A stretch of 64,000 nucleotides of DNA from Certhia americana (taxonomy: Eukaryota; Chordata; Aves; Passeriformes; Certhiidae), in NCBI GenBank assembly GCA_018697195.1, contig CM031879.1, positions 25,169,660-25,233,659 of the forward strand. Direction: 5' to 3'. This document shows, piece by piece, positions 13,338-24,148 of this stretch (the first letter of the stretch is position 1; every line of letters begins with the position of its first letter). A model generated the notes under the pieces. That model did not search any database. It was not told the DNA's origin and saw nothing but the letters and a program-made list of their open reading frames with translations. A program made the translations under genes and the position numbers.

Positions 13338-15871
13338 TATTATGCTTTGGAAGATAATATTCTATACATCATTAAAGAAGTTTTGAAAGCTTTACTTATT
13401 TGCTATAGATGTTTATTAGAACTGTAATAAAAAAAGAATATAGAAAACAACTATCCAGTTGGACAGAGTATACATTTTTCTCCATACAGCTCCTAATCTT
13501 TGTTTTTAATTTGCACATAAACCATAAAGAAAGTGAGTTTATAAAGTACAAACAATAATCTTTCTTTAATATGCTTTCTTAAAACTTTCAGAAAATACAT
13601 GTCCATACTGGTACATGAGGTTCTGAATTCTCCATGGTGCTGAGAGATCCTAATAGAAATGCACAATATTATTCTTTTATAGGGTGCTCTGTACCTCAGA
13701 AATAAACTGAGTAACATGTGGCAGTTGCCAGGGTAACCAGTTTTTGCATTTTGCAGAAAAAGTCCAAGAATAAAACACATGTAAATTGGCAGTGTGGAAA
13801 GCAGTATCATATAAAGTCTCATATTCTCAATTCGTACTTTATGGTTTTCCTCTATACTGTTTACATAACAATAAATTAGATCTGCTTCATCTTTTACTTT
13901 GAATCTCCCATGCACTTGTATTTTGCATGGCTATGAAAGGCATTTAAGCATTCAACTGATAAACTTAAACTGGTTTTTGCCCTGTCAAACTATCTAGATT
14001 TACTGTCAGTAAGATATAGCTGTGGTTGCTGTAAGTGCTGATCATGTTTGCTGTATGTGATTATCAGGGCATGTAAACAGAAATTAAATTGAATTTTAAA
14101 AGTTGTCCTTTGCACTTAAATATGATTTCCTGTAATTGTTCAAATTATTCAAATTCCATTAAGCATCTATCTTGAATATGAGAGTCTGAGTTAAAAGCCA
14201 GCAGGCATTTAGAAAGACAATATTTTCTTGTTCTCACAAGAGTCCTATTTAGGACTGAACTGGAATTCTAGTTAAAGCAAACCATTCTGCGCTTGTTTTG
14301 GAAAATGCTTGTTAATAAATTCTGCAAATTACTGCACAATGAGAAATGCATCCTTGTTATAAGGAGAAATAATTTTATAATGAATCATTAACATTTTGAT
14401 TTGAGTTACATTCAAACACTTAACCCCAGTGAATGCCAACAAGCAGACTTTGTCTGGCAGATCTAACTGTTATAGATAAACATAGTCCATAATAATTATT
14501 TTGTTGAAATTCTTCTTCTAAAACTTCCTTTTTCTTCAAATGTTTGAGTTTAGAGTATTCCAGTGCTAGAATATTTACTTAGGGAGTTGATATAATACCA
14601 GTGATAAATATCAGCAATATAATTTACTTTTTTCAGAAACATTTTTCTTTAAAAACATTATCAAATTATATCATTTCCCCATGCTGAAGAATAGAAATGT
14701 AATCTGTTTGCACAGGATGGTTCTAATATGAGAAATATGCTTGAAAGGCCTTCCCAACACTTCCTTTAAACTTAGTACTAAAAATCTCAGGACAATGATT
14801 TTATGCACATGCAGAACTAAGAACAGAAAGGACTGTCTTATGTTATCCACTGAAAAAAATAGAGCAAAGGCTGGAAATTAGTGCTGCAGCTTATTTCTGT
14901 CCTGCTTTACACTCCATGGCTTCTGTGAGGTTACAGATAGTATGATTGCATGGCTCTAGTTTGCTGTCATTTGCACATTGCTTTTTTCAAAATTAAGACT
15001 TAAAATGGGGTCCGTATTTTAGGCAAATTTAATTGACCAATTTGTGTTTCTTAAATTACTCTGGTAGAGTATCATGATAATCTTGATATCGGAGTAAGTA
15101 ATCTTGATATTTGTGATAACTATGGAAACTCAGCATAAATAATACCTTCAAACTGACAAGTTTTCTCAGCAGAACCACTTCTCATGAAACTCATTTCAGT
15201 AAAAAGTGAAACAGTTTAAGTGTATTCACTACATGAGGTAAAATACCACTCTAGGAAGTTAAAGCTAAACTTTAGCACTTAATATGAAGTGGTTGTTATG
15301 CTAACTCTAATTCATGATTGCTAATGCTGTATTTTTGAAGCTGTGCATAAAACTGTAGTGTATTCAGTCCCAGATCTGTGGAAAACACTGAACACCTGGC
15401 TGAGCAGAAATACAGAGATTACAAATTAAGATGGTAATGTTTCAGGGAATCATGTGTCTCTCTTCCTAGAAAATAGCAACTTTCTGTAAACTGAATAAAT
15501 ATAGTGTGTTATTTTAAAATTTTTAAAGAAGCCAGTAGGACATTTAAACCATTTTTAATACCCTGCTGGGATTTCATTGAATTACTCTTCTCTTAGTAGG
15601 TAACAGCAAAGCATTCATTCAAACTCATGACCAAACAGAGTTTTATTTCCTTTAGCAGTCCAGCAGACTGTCTGCCTTTTTAGAATTTTCAACTCCATAC
15701 AACTATCTCAGGGACAGATTGAACAGTGCCCTTCACCTCTAGTAACATCTAAATTGCTCTCATCTGATGCAGTCATACCGAGACATCTAAGCAGGCTCTG
15801 ATGACAGTGGTGCTGTACATCGTTACCCATGGCAGGGTTGGCAGAGAAGCAAGCCTTTCTATTGACAGGAT
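13338..15871. other. Unique AT-rich sequence; one long chance-compatible frame
   Basis: Nothing recognised apart from the longest open frame of the window, minus strand 13493-13915, 140 codons. That frame opens at GTG; its first in-frame ATG lies about 30 codons in. It is rich in Leu, Ile, Tyr and Lys, as expected of translated AT-rich DNA, and shows no domain I recognise, so I do not call it a gene. Confidence 0.5.
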
Positions 15872-15966
15872 CATCATGGGATAGTCAAGTGGAAAGGGCC
15901 TCAGGAACTCTTTCGTCCAACCTCCCACTCAAAGCAAAGTCTGCTCTTATGCCAGACCAGATCATG
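15872..15966 (-). mobile_element. CR1 LINE 3'-end fragment, strongly diverged
   Basis: The words GGAAAGGGCCTC, GTCCAACCTCCCACTCAAAG and CCAGACCAG occur in the order and spacing expected for the reverse complement of a CR1 3' region. The copy is shorter and more diverged than the one at 13.2 kb and has lost the terminal octamers. Insertion is on the minus strand. A short plus-strand open frame at 15829-16089 runs across it and is a by-product. Confidence 0.65.
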
Positions 15967-18900
15967 GAAGGTAAAAATCAAACTGGAGTTTCTTACTTGT
16001 TCTTTGACCATTCCATTGCAAACAGATCATGGTGGACTCAATATTGTACTTTGACATGCCAAACAAAATTTATTTTAAAGCATTGCTAACGCAAATTTAA
16101 TTTTTATGGTATTGAAAGTTTTCCTCAGCCCTCAGCATTGATTACTCTTTGTTGTAAAAAATAAATATCTCCGTTGTGATTAATGATGGAGTAGATGGCT
16201 TTAACAGAATTTATTCAGAATTTCTCAAAGTTTGGCTAACCTCTAAGTGAGAGATTAAATAGAAGTATAGTGGATTTATGCCACAACTTTTAATGTGCTT
16301 ACCACTGAGTAGTTGTAAATGGGTAGTCTACAACAACATAACTATTACAGTTTCCCTGCCATATTTGTGTCAGGCATAGATACTGTGTTTTTGTTTAAGC
16401 GTCTTAAAATTTTTCTTAATTTTTAATGTTTTCTATACTTGTTTGTTGTTGCTAGGATTGACATAATGGCATACCAACACAAGATGCTTTTCGAAGAACT
16501 GATATATAAACCAAATTTAAAACTAAGTAAAGATTACATATACTTAATCCACATTCACCTAAGATAAATGGAGATTTTTTTTGTTTCTTTTTGTTAAATT
16601 TTAGTGAACCTCAGGTGCTGTCAGAGCATTAATGAAAATAACATTTGAAAACCAAGTTTATGGATTTTCCAACCCTTAAAAGAGCAAAGAATATTTCAGT
16701 ATGGAGCAGAAGGCCAGGGCCTCCAAGTATGCAAGTTCCAGATATGTGGCTCTATATGCTTTGCTTGAACTGAAATGACCAGGGATCCTAAATGTACATA
16801 ATAATTTGGACAATATATGGGTAATTTAAGATTTTGGCATTTATATCTTTGATGTTGTATGTAATTTTAGTTTTCTATTCTAGTTACAGTTTACTGTTAA
16901 ATGATACCTGCTGAAGGCAATATTTAAATGCCTAATAAAGGCACTTGGATCTGCACTGCCTTGTGTAGTCTCATTAAAATGACTGTATGCAGTGGTATCC
17001 AAGGTGATTTCTTCCTATCAGAGGGAGTGTACGGTTTGTATAATGTGTGTCCCAACATGCATATTATCCTTGGGTGGAAGTGAGAAATGCAGAAATATTT
17101 CTGTGCAGTTCCTCAGATTGACTGGCTCTTCTTTCTGCCCAGGAAAGAGCTCAGCAGTCTGGCTGCTGCTGTTGGAAGACAAAGTACTTTTCCTTATTTT
17201 CTGGAGCTTAGAGTTTGGAGTCTAACCCTGGAATAATATGCTGAATATCCTTTTTGTCTCTTATTTTACAATGAAAATAAAATGATTGAAAGTGTGTTTG
17301 TCTGACAAAATATTGATGACTGGATAATCTATATCAAAGCAACATTCAAAAGAATATGTTACCTGAATTATACATGCTGGGTGAAATTGCTATTCAGACA
17401 AACATTTCTAGCTTAACAGATCATTATATTTGCAATTACCTCATTTTGTCTTCTCTCACCTCATAAGGATACCTCTATAAACTGGTATAATCGTTATTAA
17501 TCATTCAATTTCTCTCAAGTGCTGTTGAGTTTTAGCCTTGTATTTGGCTTACCAGCAAGTAACTGGCCATACATTTTAAAATGAAATAGTAAATTTACTG
17601 TATTATGAGAGTGTGATGAAATAGCGGTTCTACAGTCTCAGCTATCTCTTCAGCAAGTTAACATGGTGCACCATGTGTAGAAAAGAAATACAAGTTCAAA
17701 ATGGTGTGATACACGTGATATACATAAGATAATACTATAGTGTTATACTTAGAAGGATATCCTAAGTACCTATGTTTTGTTATGAAGTGATATTAAATAG
17801 GAGTTGTGCAGATAATGTCCCTCAAGCTACGGTGGTAATGAAGCACACTTGATTCTAATTATATTTTTCATACGGAAAGGCTTTTTAAAATTTGTTTAGA
17901 ATTTGACAAGAGAAAATACTGTACTTCATAAATTGATTGAATTGTTTCAGAACATCCTTTTGCAGTGCAGAGGGTGGGAGAATTTTTACAGCATTGCATG
18001 ATTTCTGTACGGAACACACAAAAGAGAACAGTTTAGTATTATGCAGTGGGTTTGGAGCTGTTGTTACACAGAAAAGAGTTTTTTCTGGAAGACTCAGCTT
18101 CCATGTGAGCCTTCAACAGTGTGGGCTCTCCTGTCTCTCAGCTCTTTCCACAGCATGCAACATGGAGCCAGCTGGGGTGGGGAGCTCAGCAGATAATTCT
18201 GCACTTTGGTGGAAACATTGCACTGCACTGTACTGCACTTGGGTGAATTAGCTCACTGTTAAGTGTCATCTGCAAAAATTGCTGATGCTTGACATGACCT
18301 CTAGAGAAAGCTGCTTTCCAGAGGGAAGAGGAAGTTCAGTGACTTGAGAGAACTTGGCAACAGGAATGACCTTGAGGTGAAGAAACAAATGTCTCTCTCT
18401 AGTCTTTCTATTTATAGCTACCATGACACTAGCTAAAATCTTTGAGAAAAGTTTCTTATAAAAATTATTTTCACATAAAAATTATTCCTGCCAAGATGAA
18501 ATATTTTATGAGGTCTTAAGGTACTGAATAAATCACATAAATATAAATAGTGACACATATATATCTGTTTTCAGCAGAGATATGTTACTATTGTAAAGTA
18601 GGAGACATTTGTATTTATCCCTATTCAGGAAATGAGTCCTATAATTGTACTTATTTAAATGCCTCCCAAATCTGGTGTATATTTCTCATTCTGTTTCAAG
18701 TAAGAATGACTTTTTGTTTTAGTGCCATGACAAAACTAACCAACCCAGTTTCTTTTAACCTCTCAATACCACACTAGAAAAGTCCTAGTAATGTCTGACC
18801 ATCATGTTGCCTTTTTAAAAACAATTTGGGAGTCATCTTTTTTTATCCAGGATGATGGTATAGTAGAATTCTAGGGTGTAGAGTACTATGGTGATTTAAA

Positions 18901-21177
18901 AAAATGTCTCAATGCACAACTTTGCTCTTCATGTTGTGTTCTATTACACCACACTTTTTTGTTTTGTTATTCCATAATTTATTCAATAGGTAATTTCTGA
19001 AATTGTCTGATCCCTAGATATGTAATTGTATAAAAAATATTTTTCTTCTTTTTTTTCATACTAGTTGATGTCCAGGGATTTTTGATAAACTTAAGATTTG
19101 TACCTTTTTTATGCTAAATGTTATAAAGAATTTAAAGTATTTGCTGGAAGACTGGTTGCTATTTGCATAAAAAGAAATGTCTATTAAAAGACTCTTGGGG
19201 TAATACTAATAATCAGTAGACGTTTTGAAAAAATATTCCCTGTAGCATTTTATTCTGTTTTCCAGTGTTTACCTCTAAATACAGATGCTTATTCAGGAAA
19301 GAGAAAAGATAAATGATTTCTTTTGTGCCAGTGTTGTCGAAAAGCATTTCCCACTTTGACTGAGACTATGGGGGCTGGGAGCACAAAAGAGACAAAAATT
19401 CTTTTCTGCTCTAATACAGAGGTCAGTAGAGTTAAACTACCATTAAATTTGGGGCAGATATTTTAATGAATTCCAGAAATACAACAACTGAATAGAAATA
19501 ATGTGAATACAGAGATCTTATTTCTTATTTCCTTTGAAATAGACCACCACTTGTGGCCAAGCTGAGAGTTGAGATAAATCTTTTGTGAAAAAGAAGTATT
19601 TCTAAATGAAGGATAATGGTTTCAAGGATATGCTGTATAAATTTGTATTTATAAAATGAAACTTCCCCTTCATTTTAATGTCTGTATTTGTCTTTGCTTT
19701 GAAGAAAAGTCAGCAGTTTGGTGAATGCTAGGGGTGAGAGCATGCCTGTAGCCTGTATTATGGTTGATGTTCCATGAATAAAGAATATGAAATCCTATTG
19801 GGAGAGGGTAATTAGATCAGGAAAAATTGTGAAAGTATTTTGTATTTGGCCTTTGTGAAAATACTCTTTCTCACAGGGTGTCACATTCAGCTACTCCACG
19901 AAGAACCCAATGTGAAATAATTCTATTGACATCCATATTGGATCTTTCTCTGGTGCAGATGAGTATAGCTCCATGTGCTGTGCTCATAAACATTTATCAG
20001 TTTGGTTTAGTTGAGGATATGAATTTATTGAGGAAAAATTGATGAAATAATTTATAGATTTTGTGTGTAACACTGAAGGTCAAACTGTTTATTTAAATAA
20101 GTTCTTTATGAACTACACCATTTCTCAATAACGGCTTTTAACAGTTTGTGGACTGGTCAGCTGAATAAGTAAAAGGCACAGTAATTCCTTTTTACAGTTA
20201 CATTACAGTTTTAATGAGAAGCATTGATTTTTCTCTTAATACTAATGTGTTTAATGACCTTTCTAATGACATCTGTCACTACTGTTTCTTCTCAAATTGT
20301 ACTGGCATTTCCTTTCAGTGAAGCAAAGGATTTTAATTGCTTGTTGTGTTATTAGAATGAGAATTAGTACTCTTTTAAAGTAGCATGAAGGCTTGTAGAA
20401 GGCATATTCTGTTAAAAAATAATTAGAACCTGTCCAATTTTTGATCTTCAGAAAAATTTTAGCAACTGTCCATTCCTTTGTCTTTGGAAAATAGTTTCTT
20501 GAATGCTACATGTGAAATTAGCTTTTCATTGTCAGTTTTTGCTACTTGATATTAAGTAGAGTTTGTGGAATTTGACATGGAAGAGTATGTTAAGGCAGTT
20601 TCTGACCATGTCTCTTTCAAGAGTTTTGTTTCCCTTCAGCTTTTAATGGTACTATCTGAGGAAAGGATATCTAAATTAACTAAAACATTAATGTAACATG
20701 AATCACTAAAACCATCCATATATAGTTCAAAAAAAGGCATAATTTTTCTCTCTGTGATGACTTTTCTTTCAACCGTAGATAGAGCTTCTCTTGAAAAACT
20801 CTTTTGTTCTCTACTGCTTATCTTCTATTGTTTTAATACTCTAGAACTTGGCTGTTAAATACCAGTCTAACTTTAGTTAAGAGTGATTGTCAGCAAGCAG
20901 CAAAGCTTTTGGTTAGCTTTTAATTATTGATATAATTAAAGGTCATGAACTAGAGTCAAAGAAAGTGGCCTCAACACTCCTAAACAGTTTACTCTGTTTT
21001 GCAAACTCTTTTGATTTCTAGTAACAAGGGACAAGTGATTACAAGTGAAAAGCAGGACATGAGTATTTTCATAAGCTGCTCAATCTTGATCAGTTAACAA
21101 AGACTATACGTTATATTTTTTATCTGCATTACGGGTAGCAACGTTGCTTAGTTGATCTGGTCTAATTCAGGTGCAAA
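15967..21177. other. Unique AT-rich sequence, no gene seen
   Basis: About 5 kb without a recognised feature. Slightly GC-richer patches near 17.0-17.2 kb and 18.0-18.25 kb carry plus-strand open frames of 77 and 104 codons, but these have no recognisable domain or CpG enrichment. A few copies of a CTGCACT-type word near 18220-18240 form a very short local repeat. Confidence 0.5.
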
Positions 21178-21302
21178 AATGAAGTACTCACCCACTTCAG
21201 AGTACTCCAAGCAGGCATGCTCTGATGTCATGCTCAGAGCTGCCACCCTTAAAGGCGGGACTTCAGGGTTACCATAACAACATCAGCCAGTCGTTGGCTG
21301 AC
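21178..21302. promoter_or_regulatory. Motif-dense segment with X-box-like site, possible enhancer
   Basis: A short GC-richer island in AT-rich surroundings. It holds GTTACCATAACAAC at 21268-21281, which matches the RFX-type X-box pattern GTNRCCNNRGYAAC at all but one of the constrained positions. Immediately after it is a perfect 7-bp inverted repeat, TCAGCCA/TGGCTGA, at 21283-21289 and 21295-21301. Upstream are two direct AGTACTC words and a GGCGGG box. This clustering could mark a cis-regulatory element, but that is inference from motifs alone. Confidence 0.25.
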
Positions 21303-23569
21303 ACTACAACATTATTGCAGGAGCTTTGAGGGAGTATTAACCAAAATACAGTCACCATACATTTTGCCTGCTTTGCTGGTTAAGAATGTCTATGCTGTGC
21401 AGCGATGCTTCATCTACAGCATATGTTCTCTGTACATGTATGATTGAAATGGCCACATTTTTCTGAAGCTCTTTGGCATATCTATATAATATTTTAAAGT
21501 AGCACATTAGAGGATGTGTGGCAAAACCCAAGATGCGTTTGTGTAAAGCTACTCATATTCCCTTAATTTCTACATTAAAAATGAATGAGGATAAACATTC
21601 AGAAAAGCTGAGCAGCTACCAAGGCATGTAGAAAAAGTTTCCTCTGAGTAGTCTTTTGCACATAGGATGAAGAGATCAGAATCAGGTTTTCTTTACTTAT
21701 TTTATAGCACATTTTGTAAAAATCCAAACCAGGAGCTGGAAATGCTTGTTTTAACAACTAAAATGCACATGCAGTGTGGATGGAAACAGGCTATTTAATT
21801 AATTAGAACAGAGATTGTGTTTCATATAATAAAATAAGTCAGCTTACTTTAAACAGGTTTCACAGACCACCTAAAATAGAGGAAGCAAGCTTGCCAATAG
21901 CAGGAGCTAATGCTTCAATACCTTTCATTTTGTACTCTGAAAAGAAAACCTCTTCTTAAGCTCATTCATTTTCCAGAGGGAATGTCGAATGCTATGGCAT
22001 ATTGTCAGAGCTGCTTTCTTGTCACCATTTACAAAGGTCACCTGAATTAATTGACTTCTTACCGTATGTATTGTTAAGCTACCCATTTCCTGACATTTTT
22101 GGAAAGGTGACAGACTTAAAGCCAGTGGCTATCTGTTGATGGTTCTTTCACAGTATTTGTTTCTCAGAACACAGTAACTCTAAAATTACAAGCAAATAAT
22201 TACATTGGTGCAAAGGAACAGAATCTTTATGATGTTCTCCAGAGTTTACAAGAGTGAGGGGGCTGAAGGGAGAAAAAAGGGTAGGAGAAATAATCAAAAT
22301 ACTGAGGTGTTTTTAATAGAGATGTAGTACTCTAAAAAGCAAACAAATGCATACAAGAAGATGCAGATTGGATTTTTTTCCCTTTGTAGCATGCATTAGA
22401 GAGCCAACCTGTTTTTTTCATGGAGTAAAGTAAAATCTATCTCTGTCTTTCACTGATGCATAAATCACAGATCCATGCTGATGCACTTTACTGAATGTGT
22501 TTTCATCTGAAAAGATACTTAGGTACTGTGATACTGCATGGAAGAAATAACATACACATGCATAAGCACATTAGACAACTGTAGTGCTAGCTTGGAATTT
22601 TAAATTGATTAAATTGGTTAAATAGAAAATCAGAGATATTTTTCTAGCCCCTTGCATTTGCTACCTTCTCCTTCCCTCTCTGTGTACGGTTCTCTTTCTC
22701 ATCAGCAGTGCTGGGCAAAAACTCCAGCTAGACATGTGAAAACAAAGACATGGAAAGAAAAGACAAACAGTTCTGAGCCTTGCTATACTAAAACAGGCAA
22801 AGCTTTTACAGTGATGGATTTAAACACTCTCCTTCCATGTAAATAGAGGCACCCTGCTGAGATCCTGTTAATTACCAAAGAAGATTAGAACTCCTCTGCT
22901 TAATGTGATCCTTTTTACCTAACGTGTCAGTTCCAGCTGCATCAGTAATCAGACATTCACACTGTCCCTTCTGACTGGAAAGAGGATGTTTTTAAGCGAA
23001 GTCATTTGCCACAATACTTAAGATGTAGCCTGGCAGAAATTCAATAACTGTTTGTGATATGCTCATTCAGCCTCATTGCTCAGTGGTTTTTAGGTCTCGA
23101 CATAAACAGCATTTGCCTTAATCCTAGCACTGGAGAGAAGAAAGAAGGCTGTCCTGTATCTTGTTTTATTGGTTTCAAAACACAGAGCAAGTGTTTAATT
23201 TGATATTACCTCTGAAACATCAGAGGAAACATTCTCCTTTTATATGTTTTTGTCCTTTGATGTTATTTCAAGCTAAAAAATGCACAAATCTGATACTATT
23301 GCAAGCATATTTAGATTATCTCTGGCATAAAAAGCATATTGCATTTTTATTTCTGTTCAGAAAGTAAAATGTGAAAATACACTGACAAAATAACTTTACA
23401 AAAAGAAAAAAGGGGTAAGAGTCTAGAAGTTAAGATAAAGACTCAGGGTAAAATTTAAAATAAAGAGGAACTTACCCTATAATAAGAGTAGTTTCAGAGC
23501 TGGAGGAGTTCTTGCATCTCAGTAATTTTGAATCCTTAGTTCAGGTAGCGACATACTTGTATTAAAGCC
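21303..23569. other. Unique sequence upstream of the CpG island, no gene seen
   Basis: AT-rich, with no recognised transposon and no convincing exon. Short plus-strand open frames at 22652-22846 and 23161-23367 have no recognisable domain. The final part becomes TG-rich near 23590-23630, leading into the CpG island. Confidence 0.5.
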
Positions 23570-23774
23570 AGAGTCTGTAAAGACGAGCACACATGTATGT
23601 ATGGGTGTGAGTCGTTGTGCACGCGTGTGTCTAACAGTCTATAATACAAAGATGTATCTATTGATGTCCTACAGCATGAGAGACTCTCTGTGCTGCCAGC
23701 TGAGATCCCTTGCGTTTGCCAGGCGCTGTTGCTGCCTGGCTGGCTGAGGCTCGCAATCCAGCGGAGAAAGGGGA

Positions 23775-23786
23775 GGGGGGGGGGGG
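23775..23786 (+). repeat. G12 homopolymer within CpG island
   Basis: Twelve consecutive G residues preceded by GGGGA, giving a G-rich strand able to form a quadruplex. Homopolymers of this length often carry indel errors, so reading frames crossing it are unreliable. The candidate start codon at 23802 lies downstream and is unaffected. Confidence 0.85.
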
Positions 23787-23801
23787 CGGTTGCCGAGAGA
23801 G

Positions 23802-23997
23802 ATGCTCGCTATCTGCTCTTCTTTCTCCTTGTTTCCATGGTGGTTATGGGTGCTCTCTCGGGCGCTGGGTCTGTGTGCCGTGGTGCTGGCGGTGCGGCGG
23901 TCGGTGTGCGCGGTGCTCCGCGGGCAGGCGCGGCCCTGGGCAGATGGCTGGGACGTGACACTGCTGCCGCTCGGCTACGGCGGCACGGAGCGAGCCT
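23802..23997 (+). CDS. Possible first coding exon, product unknown
   Basis: An ATG at 23802, with purine at -3, opens a frame of 65 codons plus one base up to a GTGAGC donor match at 23998-24003. The frame would otherwise continue into the pyrimidine-rich tract as far as 24113. The predicted N-terminus has a hydrophobic stretch at about residues 8-31 (including LFPWWLW and LCAVVLAV) followed by RR, which would suit a signal anchor or uncleaved signal peptide of a type II membrane or secreted protein. Against this, all three plus-strand frames are open over most of the island, as expected of GC-rich DNA, and I do not recognise the peptide. The exon may be entirely untranslated. No downstream exon was identified in the window. 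Confidence 0.2.
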
Positions 23998-24089
23998 GTG
24001 AGCCCGCCCAGAGAGCTACTCGCGTTTGTGGCGGCTACAGGGCAGGCTTTCTGTCTGTACAGAACAGATTGGGAGGTCCAAATTTTCTA

Positions 24090-24148
24090 CCCCCACCCCC
24101 CTTTTTTATTTAATTTTTTTTTTCTTTCTTTTTTTTTTTTTTTCTTTT
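24090..24148 (+). repeat. Pyrimidine-rich tract (C then T)
   Basis: Short C-runs pass into T-rich sequence with an uninterrupted T13 and a few interrupting C and A residues. It directly follows the CpG island and donor-like site. If the exon model is right it lies at the start of intron 1. Confidence 0.8.

Larger units (their letters stand above)
23640..24045 (+). promoter_or_regulatory. CpG island, probable promoter of an unidentified gene
   Basis: The only strongly GC-rich segment in the window. By eye I count about 30 CpG dinucleotides between 23700 and 24045, ten of them in 23881-23940, against a very CpG-poor background. A TATAATA word at 23640 lies just upstream and could act as a TATA element, although CpG-island promoters often lack one. 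The island includes an uninterrupted run of 12 G. Downstream comes a good splice-donor match at 23998 and then a C/T-rich tract, as expected where a first exon passes into an intron. Plus-strand direction is inferred from the donor and the position of the TATA-like word; a bidirectional promoter is possible. The gene is not recognised. Confidence 0.7.

Noticed and set aside
23690..24001. Two other plus-strand frames across the CpG island (103 and 82 codons)
   Set aside because: They open at GTG or lack a well-placed ATG, and cross the G12 run. GC-rich DNA is open in all frames, so length alone is no support.
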